Source: Helicobacter sp. NHP19-003
GTDB lineage: Bacteria; Campylobacterota; Campylobacteria; Campylobacterales; Helicobacteraceae
DNA length: 64,000 nucleotides
NCBI RefSeq assembly: GCF_019703305.1
Contig: NZ_AP024814.1
Span: 930,001-994,000 of the forward strand
Direction: 5' to 3'
A program made the position numbers and the translations under genes. This document shows, piece by piece, positions 1 to 8,373 of the stretch; the first letter of the stretch is position 1; every line of letters begins with the position of its first letter. The notes below the pieces were generated by a model, which was not told where the DNA came from, did not search any database, and saw only the letters and a program-made list of their open reading frames with translations.

Positions 1-1088
1 TGCCCCTCTTTTAGCAAGGCGACCATTTGCACCAACAAGACCTCCAGCTTAGACGAGTTATAGCCCAAAAATTGCAAGGACGCTTTAATACGGGGGACAT
101 AGCCGTGGTGGTCCGCTCCAAAAATATTAATGTAGTGGTCGTAACCCTGCTGAAACTTGTAGTCGTGGTAGACAATGTCGGGGGCTAAGTAAGTGAAATC
201 CCCATCGGCTTTACGCACCACCCGATCTTTTTCATCTCCAAAAACGCTGGAGTGCAGCCACAACTTGTCCTCCTTTTCATACACCCCTTGATTTGCCTCT
301 AGGCGACTAAAGACCTCAGCACTCTTAGCAAACACCGCCTTTTCACTCACATACGAATCCATTTTGATGCCGACATCTGCCAAAGTTTCTTGTATTTCAA
401 GCATCATTAAATCTTTGGCAAACACCCCAAATTCTGCGCTCAAAACCCCCTCATCGATCCCCTCTAGGCCCTCTATTTGGAAATGCTCTTTGGCGGCTTG
501 GGCTAGCTCATAGACATAATCGCCTTTGTAGCACCCATCGAGGTAGTCCACTTTAAAACCTAATTTTTCTTTGAGCCTTAAAAACACAGACAGCCCCAAA
601 GTTTTAATCTGTGCACCCATGTCGTTGACATAATACTCGCTATGCACCTTGTAGCCCAAAAATCGGGCTAATCTACAGAAGCTGTCCCCAAAAATCGCCC
701 CCCGTGCATGCCCGATATGCAAGGGTCCTGTGGGGTTTGCGCTCACAAACTCCACATAGTAACTTTCTGTCTTGCTAGGCTGTTTGCCAAAATCCTCTCC
801 CAAAGCCAAAGCCTCATTGCAAAGACTGTCTAAAAACACCTCTTTGAGTGTGAAGTTAATGTAGCCATTGAGCGGGGTGATTTGGCCAAACACAGCTTGA
901 CACTCGGGGTGTACACTTAGCGTTTGTGCCAATTCCTCAGCAATGAGCTTAGGGGCTTTTTTACGCACCTTAGCCAAGGGGAAGGCGACCACGCTTGCAT
1001 AATGCCCCAAAGAGCGATCTTTGGGGTGTTCCAACACCACTTCAGTTTGCAAAATCCTCTCTAATAGATCTTTGACTCTGCGGTGCAT
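1..1088 (-). CDS. argS: Arginyl-tRNA synthetase, N-terminal part (runs off the window)
   Basis: Cytosolic class I aminoacyl-tRNA synthetase that charges tRNA-Arg. Reading the minus strand from an ATG at 1088 gives about 362 residues before the window edge. The N-terminal tRNA-binding domain is followed by the catalytic signature PTGPLHIGHARGA (HIGH motif, roughly residues 115-130) and by YYVNDMGAQI, typical of ArgS. The C-terminal anticodon-binding domain lies outside the window. It starts one base after the tatA stop, so it is the last visible gene of a tight minus-strand cluster (receiver-like protein, gmk, tatA, argS), the same order I recall in H. pylori. Identity is secure; only the 3' end is missing. 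Confidence 0.96.
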   Translation of the reverse strand, partial: MHRRVKDLLERILQTEVVLEHPKDRSLGHYASVVAFPLAKVRKKAPKLIAEELAQTLSVHPECQAVFGQITPLNGYINFTLKEVFLDSLCNEALALGEDFGKQPSKTESYYVEFVSANPTGPLHIGHARGAIFGDSFCRLARFLGYKVHSEYYVNDMGAQIKTLGLSVFLRLKEKLGFKVDYLDGCYKGDYVYELAQAAKEHFQIEGLEGIDEGVLSAEFGVFAKDLMMLEIQETLADVGIKMDSYVSEKAVFAKSAEVFSRLEANQGVYEKEDKLWLHSSVFGDEKDRVVRKADGDFTYLAPDIVYHDYKFQQGYDHYINIFGADHHGYVPRIKASLQFLGYNSSKLEVLLVQMVALLKEG

Positions 1089-1089
1089 G

Positions 1090-1326
1090 CTAGCTTTGTT
1101 GCTCTTTCTGTGGGGTGGTTTGGGTGGGCTGTGTGGGCTGTTGTGGGGGTTGCATGCCTACGCTCTCAGGTTTTTTACCCTCCTCCTCATCCTCTTTGAT
1201 CGCCTTTTTAAAGTTCTTAATCCCGCTGCCTAGCCCTTTGGCCAGCTCGGGGATTTTCTTCGCCCCAAATAAAAGCAAAATCACAGCCAAAACAATCAAC
1301 CAGTGCCAAACACTAAAAGTACCCAT
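1090..1326 (-). CDS. tatA: Twin-arginine translocase subunit TatA
   Basis: Small inner-membrane protein that forms the protein-conducting part of the Tat system exporting folded proteins. The 78-residue product has the TatA layout: a short N-terminus, one membrane helix ([15 protein letters not shown], about residues 7-21), the [14 protein letters not shown] hinge and amphipathic helix, and a polar tail that is acidic then rich in Pro, Gln and Thr. It sits between gmk and argS with gaps of 2 and 1 bases, so translation is probably coupled. The Pro/Gln-rich tail is disordered and of unknown use. Confidence 0.95.
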   Translation of the reverse strand: MGTFSVWHWLIVLAVILLLFGAKKIPELAKGLGSGIKNFKKAIKEDEEEGKKPESVGMQPPQQPTQPTQTTPQKEQQS

Positions 1327-1328
1327 TT

Positions 1329-1961
1329 TTATCCTTTATCTCTCATGCAACCACCCCATGCCTCACAAAATGCCTCCTTGGGGAACATTTGCTGTTTATA
1401 GCCCAAAGTGTGGGCGACCTCTAAAACCATTTTTTTAGACAACTCCAAATCCTCATTGATCAATACATAGTCAAACAACTCAACTTCTTGGATTTCCTGC
1501 AGGGCGGTTTGCAAACGCCGCTCAATCACTTCACAGCTGTCCGTACGCCTTTGCTCTAGGCGTTGTCTTAAAATGTGGATATTCTTTGTGGTGATAAAAA
1601 TAGAAGTCGCCTTTTTGTAAAGCTCTTTCACACTGCGGTGCCCCTGCACATCAATGTCAAACAAGACTAATTTACCCGCCTTTAGGGCTTTGTTGATCGG
1701 CTCTAGCGAAGTACCATAGTAATGCCCATGCACCTTGGCCCACTCTAAAAATTGCTTGTTTCCAATGCCCCTTTCAAACACTTCTTGACTCACAAAATAG
1801 TAATGTTGCCCCTCCACTTCGCCCACTCTCTTAGGGCGGGTGGTGGTGGAGATGGAAAAATAAATGTCATGGCAATGCTCAAGTAAGTGGCTGATCAAAG
1901 TGCTTTTTCCAGAACCACTAGGACCTGCCAACACCAAAATGCGGTAAGCGTGGTTAGACAT
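1329..1961 (-). CDS. gmk: Guanylate kinase
   Basis: Phosphorylates GMP to GDP in nucleotide metabolism. The 210-residue product begins with the P-loop [11 protein letters not shown] (residues about 13-23), followed by the GMP-binding segment [19 protein letters not shown] and the [13 protein letters not shown] segment, all characteristic of Gmk; the length is normal for the family. The ATG at 1961 lies 8 bases inside the 3' end of the upstream poly-acidic gene, so the two are translationally coupled. Confidence 0.95.
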   Translation of the reverse strand: MSNHAYRILVLAGPSGSGKSTLISHLLEHCHDIYFSISTTTRPKRVGEVEGQHYYFVSQEVFERGIGNKQFLEWAKVHGHYYGTSLEPINKALKAGKLVLFDIDVQGHRSVKELYKKATSIFITTKNIHILRQRLEQRRTDSCEVIERRLQTALQEIQEVELFDYVLINEDLELSKKMVLEVAHTLGYKQQMFPKEAFCEAWGGCMRDKG

Positions 1962-4059
1962 CTTTATCCACTAAATTGACTTGTATTTGTAAAGTTTTGC
2001 CCTCTAAAAGTTTGGGGTCAATGGATAAATCTTGCAACAAATCTCGCAAATCAAGATTCAAATGCAAGGGCTTTGCTTGGGGACTTGTTGTGGGTGCGCT
2101 CTCTTGGGGGGCTTCTTGGATTTGCTCTAGGGCTTCTTGTTCTGGCTCTTTGGGGGCTTTAGGGTCCTTTGTAATTGCAACTTCTGGATTTTCCACCTCT
2201 GTGGGTGCTAGATTTTCTAATTCTAGGGACTCTAATTCTGGCTCGGGCTCTGTGGCTTCTTGTTCTGCCTGCGCTTGCGGAGATTCTTTGGCTTGCTGTG
2301 GGGTTTCTTTTTGGCTTGAGGCTTGGGGGGCTTCATAAGAGCCATCCACAACACTAGACATCACAGGCGCTGGGATGTCTTCAATGTGTTCATATTCTTG
2401 AGGGTCTTTCTCTAGCTCTACCATGTCCTCTTGGGGTTGTGTTGTTGGGGGGGTTTGCTCTTGGAGCTGTGTTTGCGCCTCTTGGGATTCTGGCTCTAGG
2501 GTTTCTTTGTGGCTTTCTTGGGGTTCAAGCTTTGATTCTAAGTCATCTTGTGGCTTCTCTGCGGCTTGCGTGGACTCCAGCTCTAAGTTTTCTAAGTTTT
2601 CTGTATCCTCTAATGCGGGTTGCTCTAGGCTTTCTTGCACTTGGGATTTGGTCTCTGGCTCGTGGGCTTGTACCTCCTCTTGTGCTTGGGGTGTTTGCTC
2701 TGTAGGGATTTGGATTTGTGATTCTTGTGCAGGTACTTCTAATTCTGTGGGCTCTGTGAGTTCTTGCTCTATAGGTGCAGTTTCTTGTGGGGTTTCTTGG
2801 GCTACGGGTTTGGCTTTGACTTCCGTGGATTCTAACCCCAAATCACCCAAGCCCTCCAAATCCTCTAACTCTGATTGCTCTAAACCTTCTTGTGCGTTTT
2901 CTGTGGTTTGGGGTTCTTGTTCTATAGAGTTTTCTCGAGCGGATTTAGAGATGGTGTTTTGTGTTTCTGTAAGTTCTGTGCCTGTAGATTCGGGTTGCGA
3001 TTCGGTTGTGGTTGACTCTAATCCCAGATTGTCTAAATCCTCTAACTCTGGGGTTTGTGTACTCTCTTGCGTTTGGGGTTCTTGTTCTGCGGGTTCAGGC
3101 TCGGATTCTGTGCTTTTGTTAGAGTCTAACCCTAGGGCTTCTAATTCCTCGAGCATACCCATGGGATCTTGGTTTAAATCGCTCTCTTTGGGGGCTTGGG
3201 GTTCTTCAGGTGTTTGCAGATCGGGTTTTTTGGCTTCATCAATTTCTTGCTCGGCAGATTGCATAAGAGTGCCCACATCTTGCACACTGTCCATCAACTC
3301 CTGTGCTTTAGGGGAGTCCTTTTGCACCAAGTCTTCCAGCATTTCGTCATGCTCTAGACCAGCATGGGTTTCATCCTCGCTGTCGTCCACGGGTAGTAGG
3401 TCGTCTAAATTTAAAGCTAAGGGGTCATGGGTTTTTTGTTGGGGTGTGCTCTCTTTTGGAGTTTCTGTTGCTGTGGATGGCTCTGCCTTGGGGGGTTCTT
3501 CTGTTGTGCTTTGGGTTTTTGGGGCAGACTCTGTGGGGGCGGCTTCTTGTGGTGTGGCTTGGGGTTCTTCTTTGCTCTCCTGTTTGGATGGCTCTTGGGA
3601 GGTCTTGGGGTCTAGCAACCCCTCTAGCTGGCTTAGACTCGAATCGATGTCCTTGAAGAAATCCTCATCGGGCGCAAATGCCGCTACATCCATTTGCTGT
3701 GTACTTTTGACTGCATCTGTGGGCGCAGAAGTGCCCATGCTCCTTTGCAAAATATGGAGTATGTCTGTGGGCAAGAAAGGTTTTTTTATGTAGTGTGTAA
3801 ACCCCCCAAACTCCTCAATACCCTTACGCAACAGCAGTCCACTGAGTTGCACAGCCCCTAAATAGGGCTTTAAATGCCCATACTCTTCGTTATCCACCGC
3901 CGTGTCATCGGCGAAAAAGAAACAATCGGGGTTTTCTTTGAGGGCGGGTAAAATCTCGTCTACATGCTCTTCAGCCACAAGCTCTATGTCTAGCTTCTTG
4001 GCGATGTTCTCAAAAAGTTTGCCCACCATTTTGTTTTGGTTCACTAACAGAATTTTCAA
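1954..4059 (-). CDS. Receiver-like protein with a very long acidic Glu/Gln/Pro-rich repeat tail (HP0322-type poly-E-rich protein)
   Basis: About 701 residues. Residues 1-110 look like a degenerate response-regulator receiver fold (KILLVNQNKMVGKLF at the start, IKKPFLPTDIL near the end, matching the conserved Lys-Pro of receivers), but no clear phospho-acceptor Asp cluster is seen. The remaining 500+ residues are low-complexity, dominated by E, P, Q, S, T, with a recurring LEDLENLGLEST-like motif, and the protein ends in a short hydrophobic/basic segment (residues about 670-701) that may be folded. A GTG at 4065 overlaps the AAGGA ribosome site, so the TTG at 4059, five bases downstream of AAGGAG, is the better start. 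First gene of the operon with gmk, tatA and argS. Function unknown; in H. pylori the equivalent is called poly E-rich protein. Confidence 0.8.
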   Translation of the reverse strand: MKILLVNQNKMVGKLFENIAKKLDIELVAEEHVDEILPALKENPDCFFFADDTAVDNEEYGHLKPYLGAVQLSGLLLRKGIEEFGGFTHYIKKPFLPTDILHILQRSMGTSAPTDAVKSTQQMDVAAFAPDEDFFKDIDSSLSQLEGLLDPKTSQEPSKQESKEEPQATPQEAAPTESAPKTQSTTEEPPKAEPSTATETPKESTPQQKTHDPLALNLDDLLPVDDSEDETHAGLEHDEMLEDLVQKDSPKAQELMDSVQDVGTLMQSAEQEIDEAKKPDLQTPEEPQAPKESDLNQDPMGMLEELEALGLDSNKSTESEPEPAEQEPQTQESTQTPELEDLDNLGLESTTTESQPESTGTELTETQNTISKSARENSIEQEPQTTENAQEGLEQSELEDLEGLGDLGLESTEVKAKPVAQETPQETAPIEQELTEPTELEVPAQESQIQIPTEQTPQAQEEVQAHEPETKSQVQESLEQPALEDTENLENLELESTQAAEKPQDDLESKLEPQESHKETLEPESQEAQTQLQEQTPPTTQPQEDMVELEKDPQEYEHIEDIPAPVMSSVVDGSYEAPQASSQKETPQQAKESPQAQAEQEATEPEPELESLELENLAPTEVENPEVAITKDPKAPKEPEQEALEQIQEAPQESAPTTSPQAKPLHLNLDLRDLLQDLSIDPKLLEGKTLQIQVNLVDKDV

Positions 4060-4093
4060 GGACACTCCTTAAGCTGGGCTACCTAAGCTGTGG

Positions 4094-4101
4094 ATTATAA
4101 T
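4094..4101. promoter_or_regulatory. Shared divergent -10 element (ATTATAAT)
   Basis: The 8-mer reads TATAAT on both strands: 4096-4101 on plus, about 45 bases ahead of the nucT ATG, and 4094-4099 on minus, about 35 bases ahead of the receiver-like gene. The two start sites would lie within about 25 bases of each other. No clear -35 is seen, as is usual for Helicobacter sigma-80 promoters. Confidence 0.6.
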
Positions 4102-4145
4102 ACAACTTCCCTTGTTTTGGATTAATGACCGCTGAAAGGATTAAC

Positions 4146-4679
4146 ATGCGCCACTTAAAATCTCTCTTACTCCCTTGTTTGCTCGCCACCGCTTTACAAG
4201 CCACCCCCACCTTGTACATGCTCCCCTACGAACAACACGAGGCCTTAAAGAGTCTTGTTAGTGGAATCAATGCCGCTAAAAGCCAAATCAACATTTCCAT
4301 CTACAGCTTTACACACAAGGACATTGCCAAAGCCTTAAAAGACGCGGCTGCGCGAGGCGTGGAGATCCACATCATCTACGACACCAGCGGGACACACAGC
4401 AAATATTCCACGATGGGTTACTTGGCTAAATACAGGGGGATTTCCACTTGTACGCTTAGCGGCAGAGAAGCCCGCTACTTTGGCAGAGGCAAAGAGCACA
4501 AGGGGATCATGCACCAAAAACTCGCCATTATTGACAACAACACGATTTTTCTAGGTTCGGCGAATTGGAGCAAAAACGCTTTTGAGAACAATTACGAACT
4601 GCTCCTCAAAGACAACGACCCCACTATCATCCAAAAAGCCCAAAGCTACTACAAAAAAATGTGGAGTGAGTGTCACTAA
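4146..4679 (+). CDS. nucT: Secreted/membrane-bound phospholipase D-superfamily nuclease
   Basis: A 177-residue endonuclease of the PLD superfamily with one HKD motif. A signal peptide (MRHLKSLLLPCLLATALQATP) indicates export. The catalytic motif HQKLAIIDNNTIFLGSANWS (about residues 120-139) is a full HxK(x4)D(x6)GSxN, and the length is that of single-HKD Nuc-type enzymes that act as dimers. The ATG at 4146 has GAAAGGA just upstream and places the signal peptide at the N-terminus; an upstream in-frame ATG at 4125 does not. NucT of H. pylori is a DNase/RNase used in purine recovery from extracellular DNA. Its stop overlaps the stop of the converging hop gene. Confidence 0.88.
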   Translation: MRHLKSLLLPCLLATALQATPTLYMLPYEQHEALKSLVSGINAAKSQINISIYSFTHKDIAKALKDAAARGVEIHIIYDTSGTHSKYSTMGYLAKYRGISTCTLSGREARYFGRGKEHKGIMHQKLAIIDNNTIFLGSANWSKNAFENNYELLLKDNDPTIIQKAQSYYKKMWSECH

Positions 4680-5407
4680 AAGTGGTAATCGTAGCCAATG
4701 TAAAAGGCGAAGGTACGGCGGAAAGTAACACTGTAATCCCCACCGCTGTAGTAAATGTGGTTGATAGTGGGGATCTTAAAGCCAATGTCGATCCCGTGTT
4801 GCCCCACCACAAGGGCCCTAAGCCCGATGTTGAAGAGGAATTGAAATGCACTCACGCTTGGGTTAGCGTAACTAGGTAAGCCCATTGCGTTTTGCCCTGT
4901 TGTGCCCACAAGCCACGAGGTCCCAGCAATGGCAACTCCCACATAAATGCCCAAATCCAAAGAAATGTCGTTGCGGTAAAACGCCCCTTGAAAAAAGTTA
5001 TAAAAAAAGTCAGCCGCCGCCCCATAGGTGAGTAAATTATTGCCTCCATAGTACTGCCCCCCGCCATAGGGGCTCTTAGGATAGCGTGCCCCAAAACCCT
5101 GCCAGTCTAAAAAGGCGTAGTAGCGCGCCCCAAACATTTGGTCTTTTCTAAAATAGCCTGTGTAGCCTACATTAAAGCCTAGCCCATTTGCCCCAACATT
5201 CATGTCATCGCGCCCGGGGCGGTAAGTACTCATCGCTGTGGAGTTTGTAGTGAGGACGGTCACCGTACCCGTTTGGTAGCTTGCACCCACAAACAACCCA
5301 TCTGTCCAAGAATCTTGATGCCTGAATTGATCGCTATTTTGTGCCTGTATAAACCCAGCCCCCAAAAACACCCCAAAAACCCATCTAAACGCCTTTCGTG
5401 TTGCCAT
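4676..5407 (-). CDS. Small Hop-family outer membrane protein
   Basis: A 243-residue outer membrane beta-barrel protein. It has an N-terminal signal region (GVFLGAGFIQAQ), Hop-type motifs such as NVGYTGYFRKDQMFGARYYAFLDW and GIDIGFKIPTINHIYY, and a C-terminal alternating hydrophobic strand ending in F (FAFYIGYDYHF), the standard barrel-insertion signal. Length matches the small Hop/Hof-like proteins, with no large passenger domain. GGGAG precedes the ATG at 5407. Located between nucT and flgH, as in H. pylori. The specific adhesin or porin role cannot be told from the sequence. Confidence 0.85.
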   Translation of the reverse strand: MATRKAFRWVFGVFLGAGFIQAQNSDQFRHQDSWTDGLFVGASYQTGTVTVLTTNSTAMSTYRPGRDDMNVGANGLGFNVGYTGYFRKDQMFGARYYAFLDWQGFGARYPKSPYGGGQYYGGNNLLTYGAAADFFYNFFQGAFYRNDISLDLGIYVGVAIAGTSWLVGTTGQNAMGLPSYANPSVSAFQFLFNIGLRALVVGQHGIDIGFKIPTINHIYYSGGDYSVTFRRTFAFYIGYDYHF

Positions 5408-5446
5408 ATCACTCCCTAAAATTCTATTGGTGCTTGAATAAGCCCT

Positions 5447-5459
5447 ATTATAGTATAAT
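5447..5459. promoter_or_regulatory. Divergent -10 boxes for the hop gene and flgH
   Basis: Minus-strand TATAAT at 5447-5452 faces the hop gene and plus-strand TATAAT at 5454-5459 faces flgH, separated by one base. The two polymerases would compete for the same DNA. Confidence 0.6.
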
Positions 5460-5497
5460 TTGGGGTAAAGTTTTAAGTCATTTTTTAAGGATTTTCT

Positions 5498-6202
5498 ATG
5501 GTGCGCGTTTCTTTGGCAATTTTCGGACTCTGTATTTCTCTAGTGTGTGCTGTGGAGCCTGGCATGAAATTCGACCCCCCCGACTATGTGGAGGACATGC
5601 CCTCTAAAGAGTTCATCCCCCAAATCGCCAAACCGGGCAGCCTGTTTGGACAGGGTGAAAGACCCCTATTTGCTGACAGACGAGCGATGAAGCCCAACGA
5701 CCTCATCACCGTGATTGTGGTGGAAAACTCTAGTGCCAATTACAATACCGCCAAAAACTACGCCAGTACCTCTAATGGCACAGCCACAGCCCCCCGCCTC
5801 ACCTACAATGGCACAAACCCCAACAAGCGCAACCAAGCCCAGTTTTTAGACGACAACGCCAACTACAGCCTCACGCAATCGGCGACCAATAACACTTTTA
5901 AGGGTGGCGGCTCGCAAAAGAAAAGCGAGGATTTAAAACTCACCTTAACCGCTAGAATCGTGAAAGTCCTAGAAAATGGCAATTATTTTATCTATGGTAG
6001 CCGCGAAGTCCTCGTGGATGGCGAAAAGCAAGTGATTAAAATCAGTGGTGTGGTGCGCCCTTTTGACATTGGTCGGGACAATACGATTCAGTCTAAATAC
6101 ATTGCGGATGCTAAGATTTCTTACACGAATTTAGGGGCTTTGAGTGCCAGCAATAAGAAAAAAGTGGGCAGTGATGTCCTCGATTCGAGCTTCCCCTACT
6201 AA
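5498..6202 (+). CDS. flgH: Flagellar L-ring protein FlgH
   Basis: Forms the outer-membrane L ring through which the flagellar rod passes. The 234-residue product has an N-terminal signal with Cys17 (SLVCAVEP), a non-canonical lipobox that may still be lipidated. The FlgH core follows: GSLFGQGERPLFADRRAMKPNDLITVIVVE, then the GNYFIYGSREVLVDGEKQVIKISGVVRPFDI and SKYIADAKISYTNLG stretches. AAGGA precedes the ATG at 5498. Its stop overlaps the pseF start (TAATG), making it the first gene of a flgH-pseFGHI operon, which couples ring assembly with flagellin glycan synthesis. Confidence 0.93.
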   Translation: MVRVSLAIFGLCISLVCAVEPGMKFDPPDYVEDMPSKEFIPQIAKPGSLFGQGERPLFADRRAMKPNDLITVIVVENSSANYNTAKNYASTSNGTATAPRLTYNGTNPNKRNQAQFLDDNANYSLTQSATNNTFKGGGSQKKSEDLKLTLTARIVKVLENGNYFIYGSREVLVDGEKQVIKISGVVRPFDIGRDNTIQSKYIADAKISYTNLGALSASNKKKVGSDVLDSSFPY

Positions 6203-6873
6203 TGGTTGTTTTGATCTTGGCGCGTGGGGGATCTAAGCGCATTGAGCTTAAAAACATCGCCCCTTTTTTAGGCAAGCCCCTTTTAAGCTATGTGGTGCAA
6301 ATGGCGTGCGCTTGTCCCCTTTTTACCCAAGTCTTTGTATCCACGGACCATGCGAAAATCGCCCAAACCGCCAAAGAAAATGGGGCACAGGTCTTAGCGC
6401 GCCCCGCCCACTTAGCGGGGGATTTTAGCACGACCCTAGAAGTGGCTAACGATGCCGCTTTAACGCTTGAACTTGAGCCGGACACCTATCTTTGCGTACT
6501 TTACGCCACAAGCGTGCTCGCCAAAGCAAAATACATTGAAGAAGCGCTGCAAGCCTTGAAAATCAACCCACATAAAAAATACGCCTTTGCTTGCAGTGCT
6601 TACAGCGCCTCGCCTTACCGCAGCTTTTCTATCCAAGAGAACACCCCCACGCCACTTTTTAAAGACAACATGCTCAAACGATCACAAGATTTGCCCCCCC
6701 TCTATCACGATGCCGGGCTTTTTTACTTAGGGCAGGCTAAACATTTTATCGCCAAAGAGCCCCTACTAGCCCCCCACTCTCTGCCTTTCATTTTGCCCCA
6801 AAGTTGTGTGCAAGATATAGACAGTCTAGAAGATTTAAAACTTGCCGCCTTGAAGTACACCGCTCTATTATGA
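6202..6873 (+). CDS. pseF: CMP-pseudaminic acid synthetase
   Basis: Activates pseudaminic acid with CTP, the last step of the pathway. The 223-residue product is a NeuA/KdsB-type cytidylyltransferase: it begins MVVLILARGGSKRIELKNI, with the nucleotide-binding ARGGSKRI loop and the conserved N of the KN(I/L) segment. It later carries VFVSTDHAKIA and the DIDSLEDLKLA motif at the C-terminus. Length is normal. The start overlaps the flgH stop by one base and the stop overlaps the pseG start (ATGA). Assignment to PseF rather than NeuA rests on the neighbouring pseG, pseH and pseI. Confidence 0.93.
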   Translation: MVVLILARGGSKRIELKNIAPFLGKPLLSYVVQMACACPLFTQVFVSTDHAKIAQTAKENGAQVLARPAHLAGDFSTTLEVANDAALTLELEPDTYLCVLYATSVLAKAKYIEEALQALKINPHKKYAFACSAYSASPYRSFSIQENTPTPLFKDNMLKRSQDLPPLYHDAGLFYLGQAKHFIAKEPLLAPHSLPFILPQSCVQDIDSLEDLKLAALKYTALL

Positions 6874-7814
6874 AAACGATTCACCTCTTTGCGGACGCAC
6901 ACCCACAGGGTGGATTGGGGCATTTAAGGCGCATGCAAAAGCTTAAGGCCATTTTAGAGTCCATGAGGCCTAGCGCAAAAGTGCGTCTCTTTGCCCCCCA
7001 TCTCTTAGCCGATGAGGCCATAGAGTGGCTGAAAACCAAAATTGTGGGGGCGGATTTGACGATCATAGACAGCTATTTAGCCAAGCCCGCCTATTACGCT
7101 AACATCCAAACCCCCTTAGTGATCTTTGAAGACTTTTTTTGCAAAGAAAACGCCGCTTTCACAGCAAAAAGCCACGCTTCTTGCCCTACTTACATTTTTA
7201 ACCCCAGCCACAACGCCCACAACGCCTATCCTAAAGAGCTACAAACCCACCCGAATTATTTTTTAGGGAGCGGATATCTACCCATCGATCCTAGATTTTG
7301 TGTGGCAAAGACCTTAAAGCCCACGCCCCAAAGGACTTTGCTGTGTTTGGGGGGCAGCGATTTGGCCCTAGACCCGCTAAAGAGTGTGCTGGGGATTTTA
7401 AGGTACACTCCGCTCAAAGTCCACACCCTAGCCCCCATGGCGGCGTTACACAGCTTGCAAAGTGTGCATAGTGGGCTTAACTTCACCTTTGAGTCGCTCT
7501 TAAACCCCCAAGAGTTGGCCAAACGGCTATTTGCAAGCGACATTGCTTTATTCAGTGGGGGACAAATGGTCTATGAGGCGATCTTAAGCCAAACCCCTTT
7601 AGTGAGCCTACCCATCGCCCCTAACCAGCTCCCACAAGTAGAGGCCCTAGCACAAGAGGGAGCGTTATTGCAAGTGGGGCTAGACACCCTCTTAGCTGCC
7701 CTGCAAAGCCTATTGGATTTCAAGGCAAGAGAGCGCATGCAAGCTGCCCAAAGGCGTTTGCATCTAGGGGGTCGACTTTTACCCGCCTTGCAAAACATCT
7801 TAGCCCATGTTTAA
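6870..7814 (+). CDS. pseG: UDP-2,4-diacetamido-2,4,6-trideoxy-beta-L-altropyranose hydrolase
   Basis: Removes UDP from the pathway intermediate to give the free sugar for PseI. The product is 314 residues, with an N-terminal FADAHPQGGLGHLRRMQKL segment holding the conserved GxGHxxR motif of PseG. The GT-B-like C-terminal half contains LLCLGGSD and FSGGQMVYEAILSQTPLVSLP. The ATG at 6870 overlaps the pseF stop (ATGA) and starts exactly at the conserved MKTIHLFADA; longer in-frame extensions read through pseF and are not credible. It overlaps pseH by 8 bases. Confidence 0.92.
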   Translation: MKTIHLFADAHPQGGLGHLRRMQKLKAILESMRPSAKVRLFAPHLLADEAIEWLKTKIVGADLTIIDSYLAKPAYYANIQTPLVIFEDFFCKENAAFTAKSHASCPTYIFNPSHNAHNAYPKELQTHPNYFLGSGYLPIDPRFCVAKTLKPTPQRTLLCLGGSDLALDPLKSVLGILRYTPLKVHTLAPMAALHSLQSVHSGLNFTFESLLNPQELAKRLFASDIALFSGGQMVYEAILSQTPLVSLPIAPNQLPQVEALAQEGALLQVGLDTLLAALQSLLDFKARERMQAAQRRLHLGGRLLPALQNILAHV

Positions 7815-8373
7815 TGCCCTCACCCAGAACTTTGACATCCCCAGCCAAGATTTTAAAAACCGCCCCCCCCTGCACGCTTGCCACTTTTGCCACACCACCA
7901 AAGCCGAAAAACTCCAAATCTTGGCCTTCCGCAACCACCCGGCCACCACCGCGTGGATGTACACCCAGCACATCTCCAAAGAGGCGCATTTGCACTTCAT
8001 AGAGCAATTACAATTCAGCCAAAACGCCGCCTATTACCTCTTTAAACAGGAGCAAGAGTTGCTGGGTGTGGGCTCACTCACCCGCATAGACTTTGCCCAC
8101 AGCCACGCCTTTTTAGGCATTTATAAAAACCCAGAGATTGCCAAGGTCGGGGCGTTGATCTTAGATGGGCTGGAGTTCATCGCCTTTTTGAAGTTTGGCT
8201 TGCACGCGTTGCATTTAGAGGTGATGGCAACCAACGCCCGCGCCATCAATTTTTATGAACGCCACGCCTACCGCAAGGGCGGATTGTTGCGCGACTTCGT
8301 GCGCCGCCAAGACAACTACCACGATGTATGGCTGTTTTCCAAAATCTCCCCTCTGGACAAAGGCTTAAAATGA
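7807..8373 (+). CDS. pseH: UDP-4-amino-sugar N-acetyltransferase
   Basis: GNAT-fold enzyme that acetylates the 4-amino sugar intermediate of pseudaminic acid synthesis. The 188-residue product shows EKLQILAFRNHPATTAWMYT near residues 34-53, LLGVGSLTRIDFAHSHAFLGIY in the core strand region, and the typical GNAT end ALHLEVMATNARAINFYERHAYRKGG. Its start overlaps pseG by 8 bases and its stop overlaps pseI by ATGA, so the four pse genes are read as one message. PseB and PseC, the first two enzymes, are not in this window. Confidence 0.9.
   Translation: MFNALTQNFDIPSQDFKNRPPLHACHFCHTTKAEKLQILAFRNHPATTAWMYTQHISKEAHLHFIEQLQFSQNAAYYLFKQEQELLGVGSLTRIDFAHSHAFLGIYKNPEIAKVGALILDGLEFIAFLKFGLHALHLEVMATNARAINFYERHAYRKGGLLRDFVRRQDNYHDVWLFSKISPLDKGLK

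Noticed and set aside
2423-3793. 456-codon plus-strand frame
   Set aside because: Antisense to the acidic repeat tail; its Ser/Cys/Gly-rich composition is the mirror of Glu/Pro/Gln codons.
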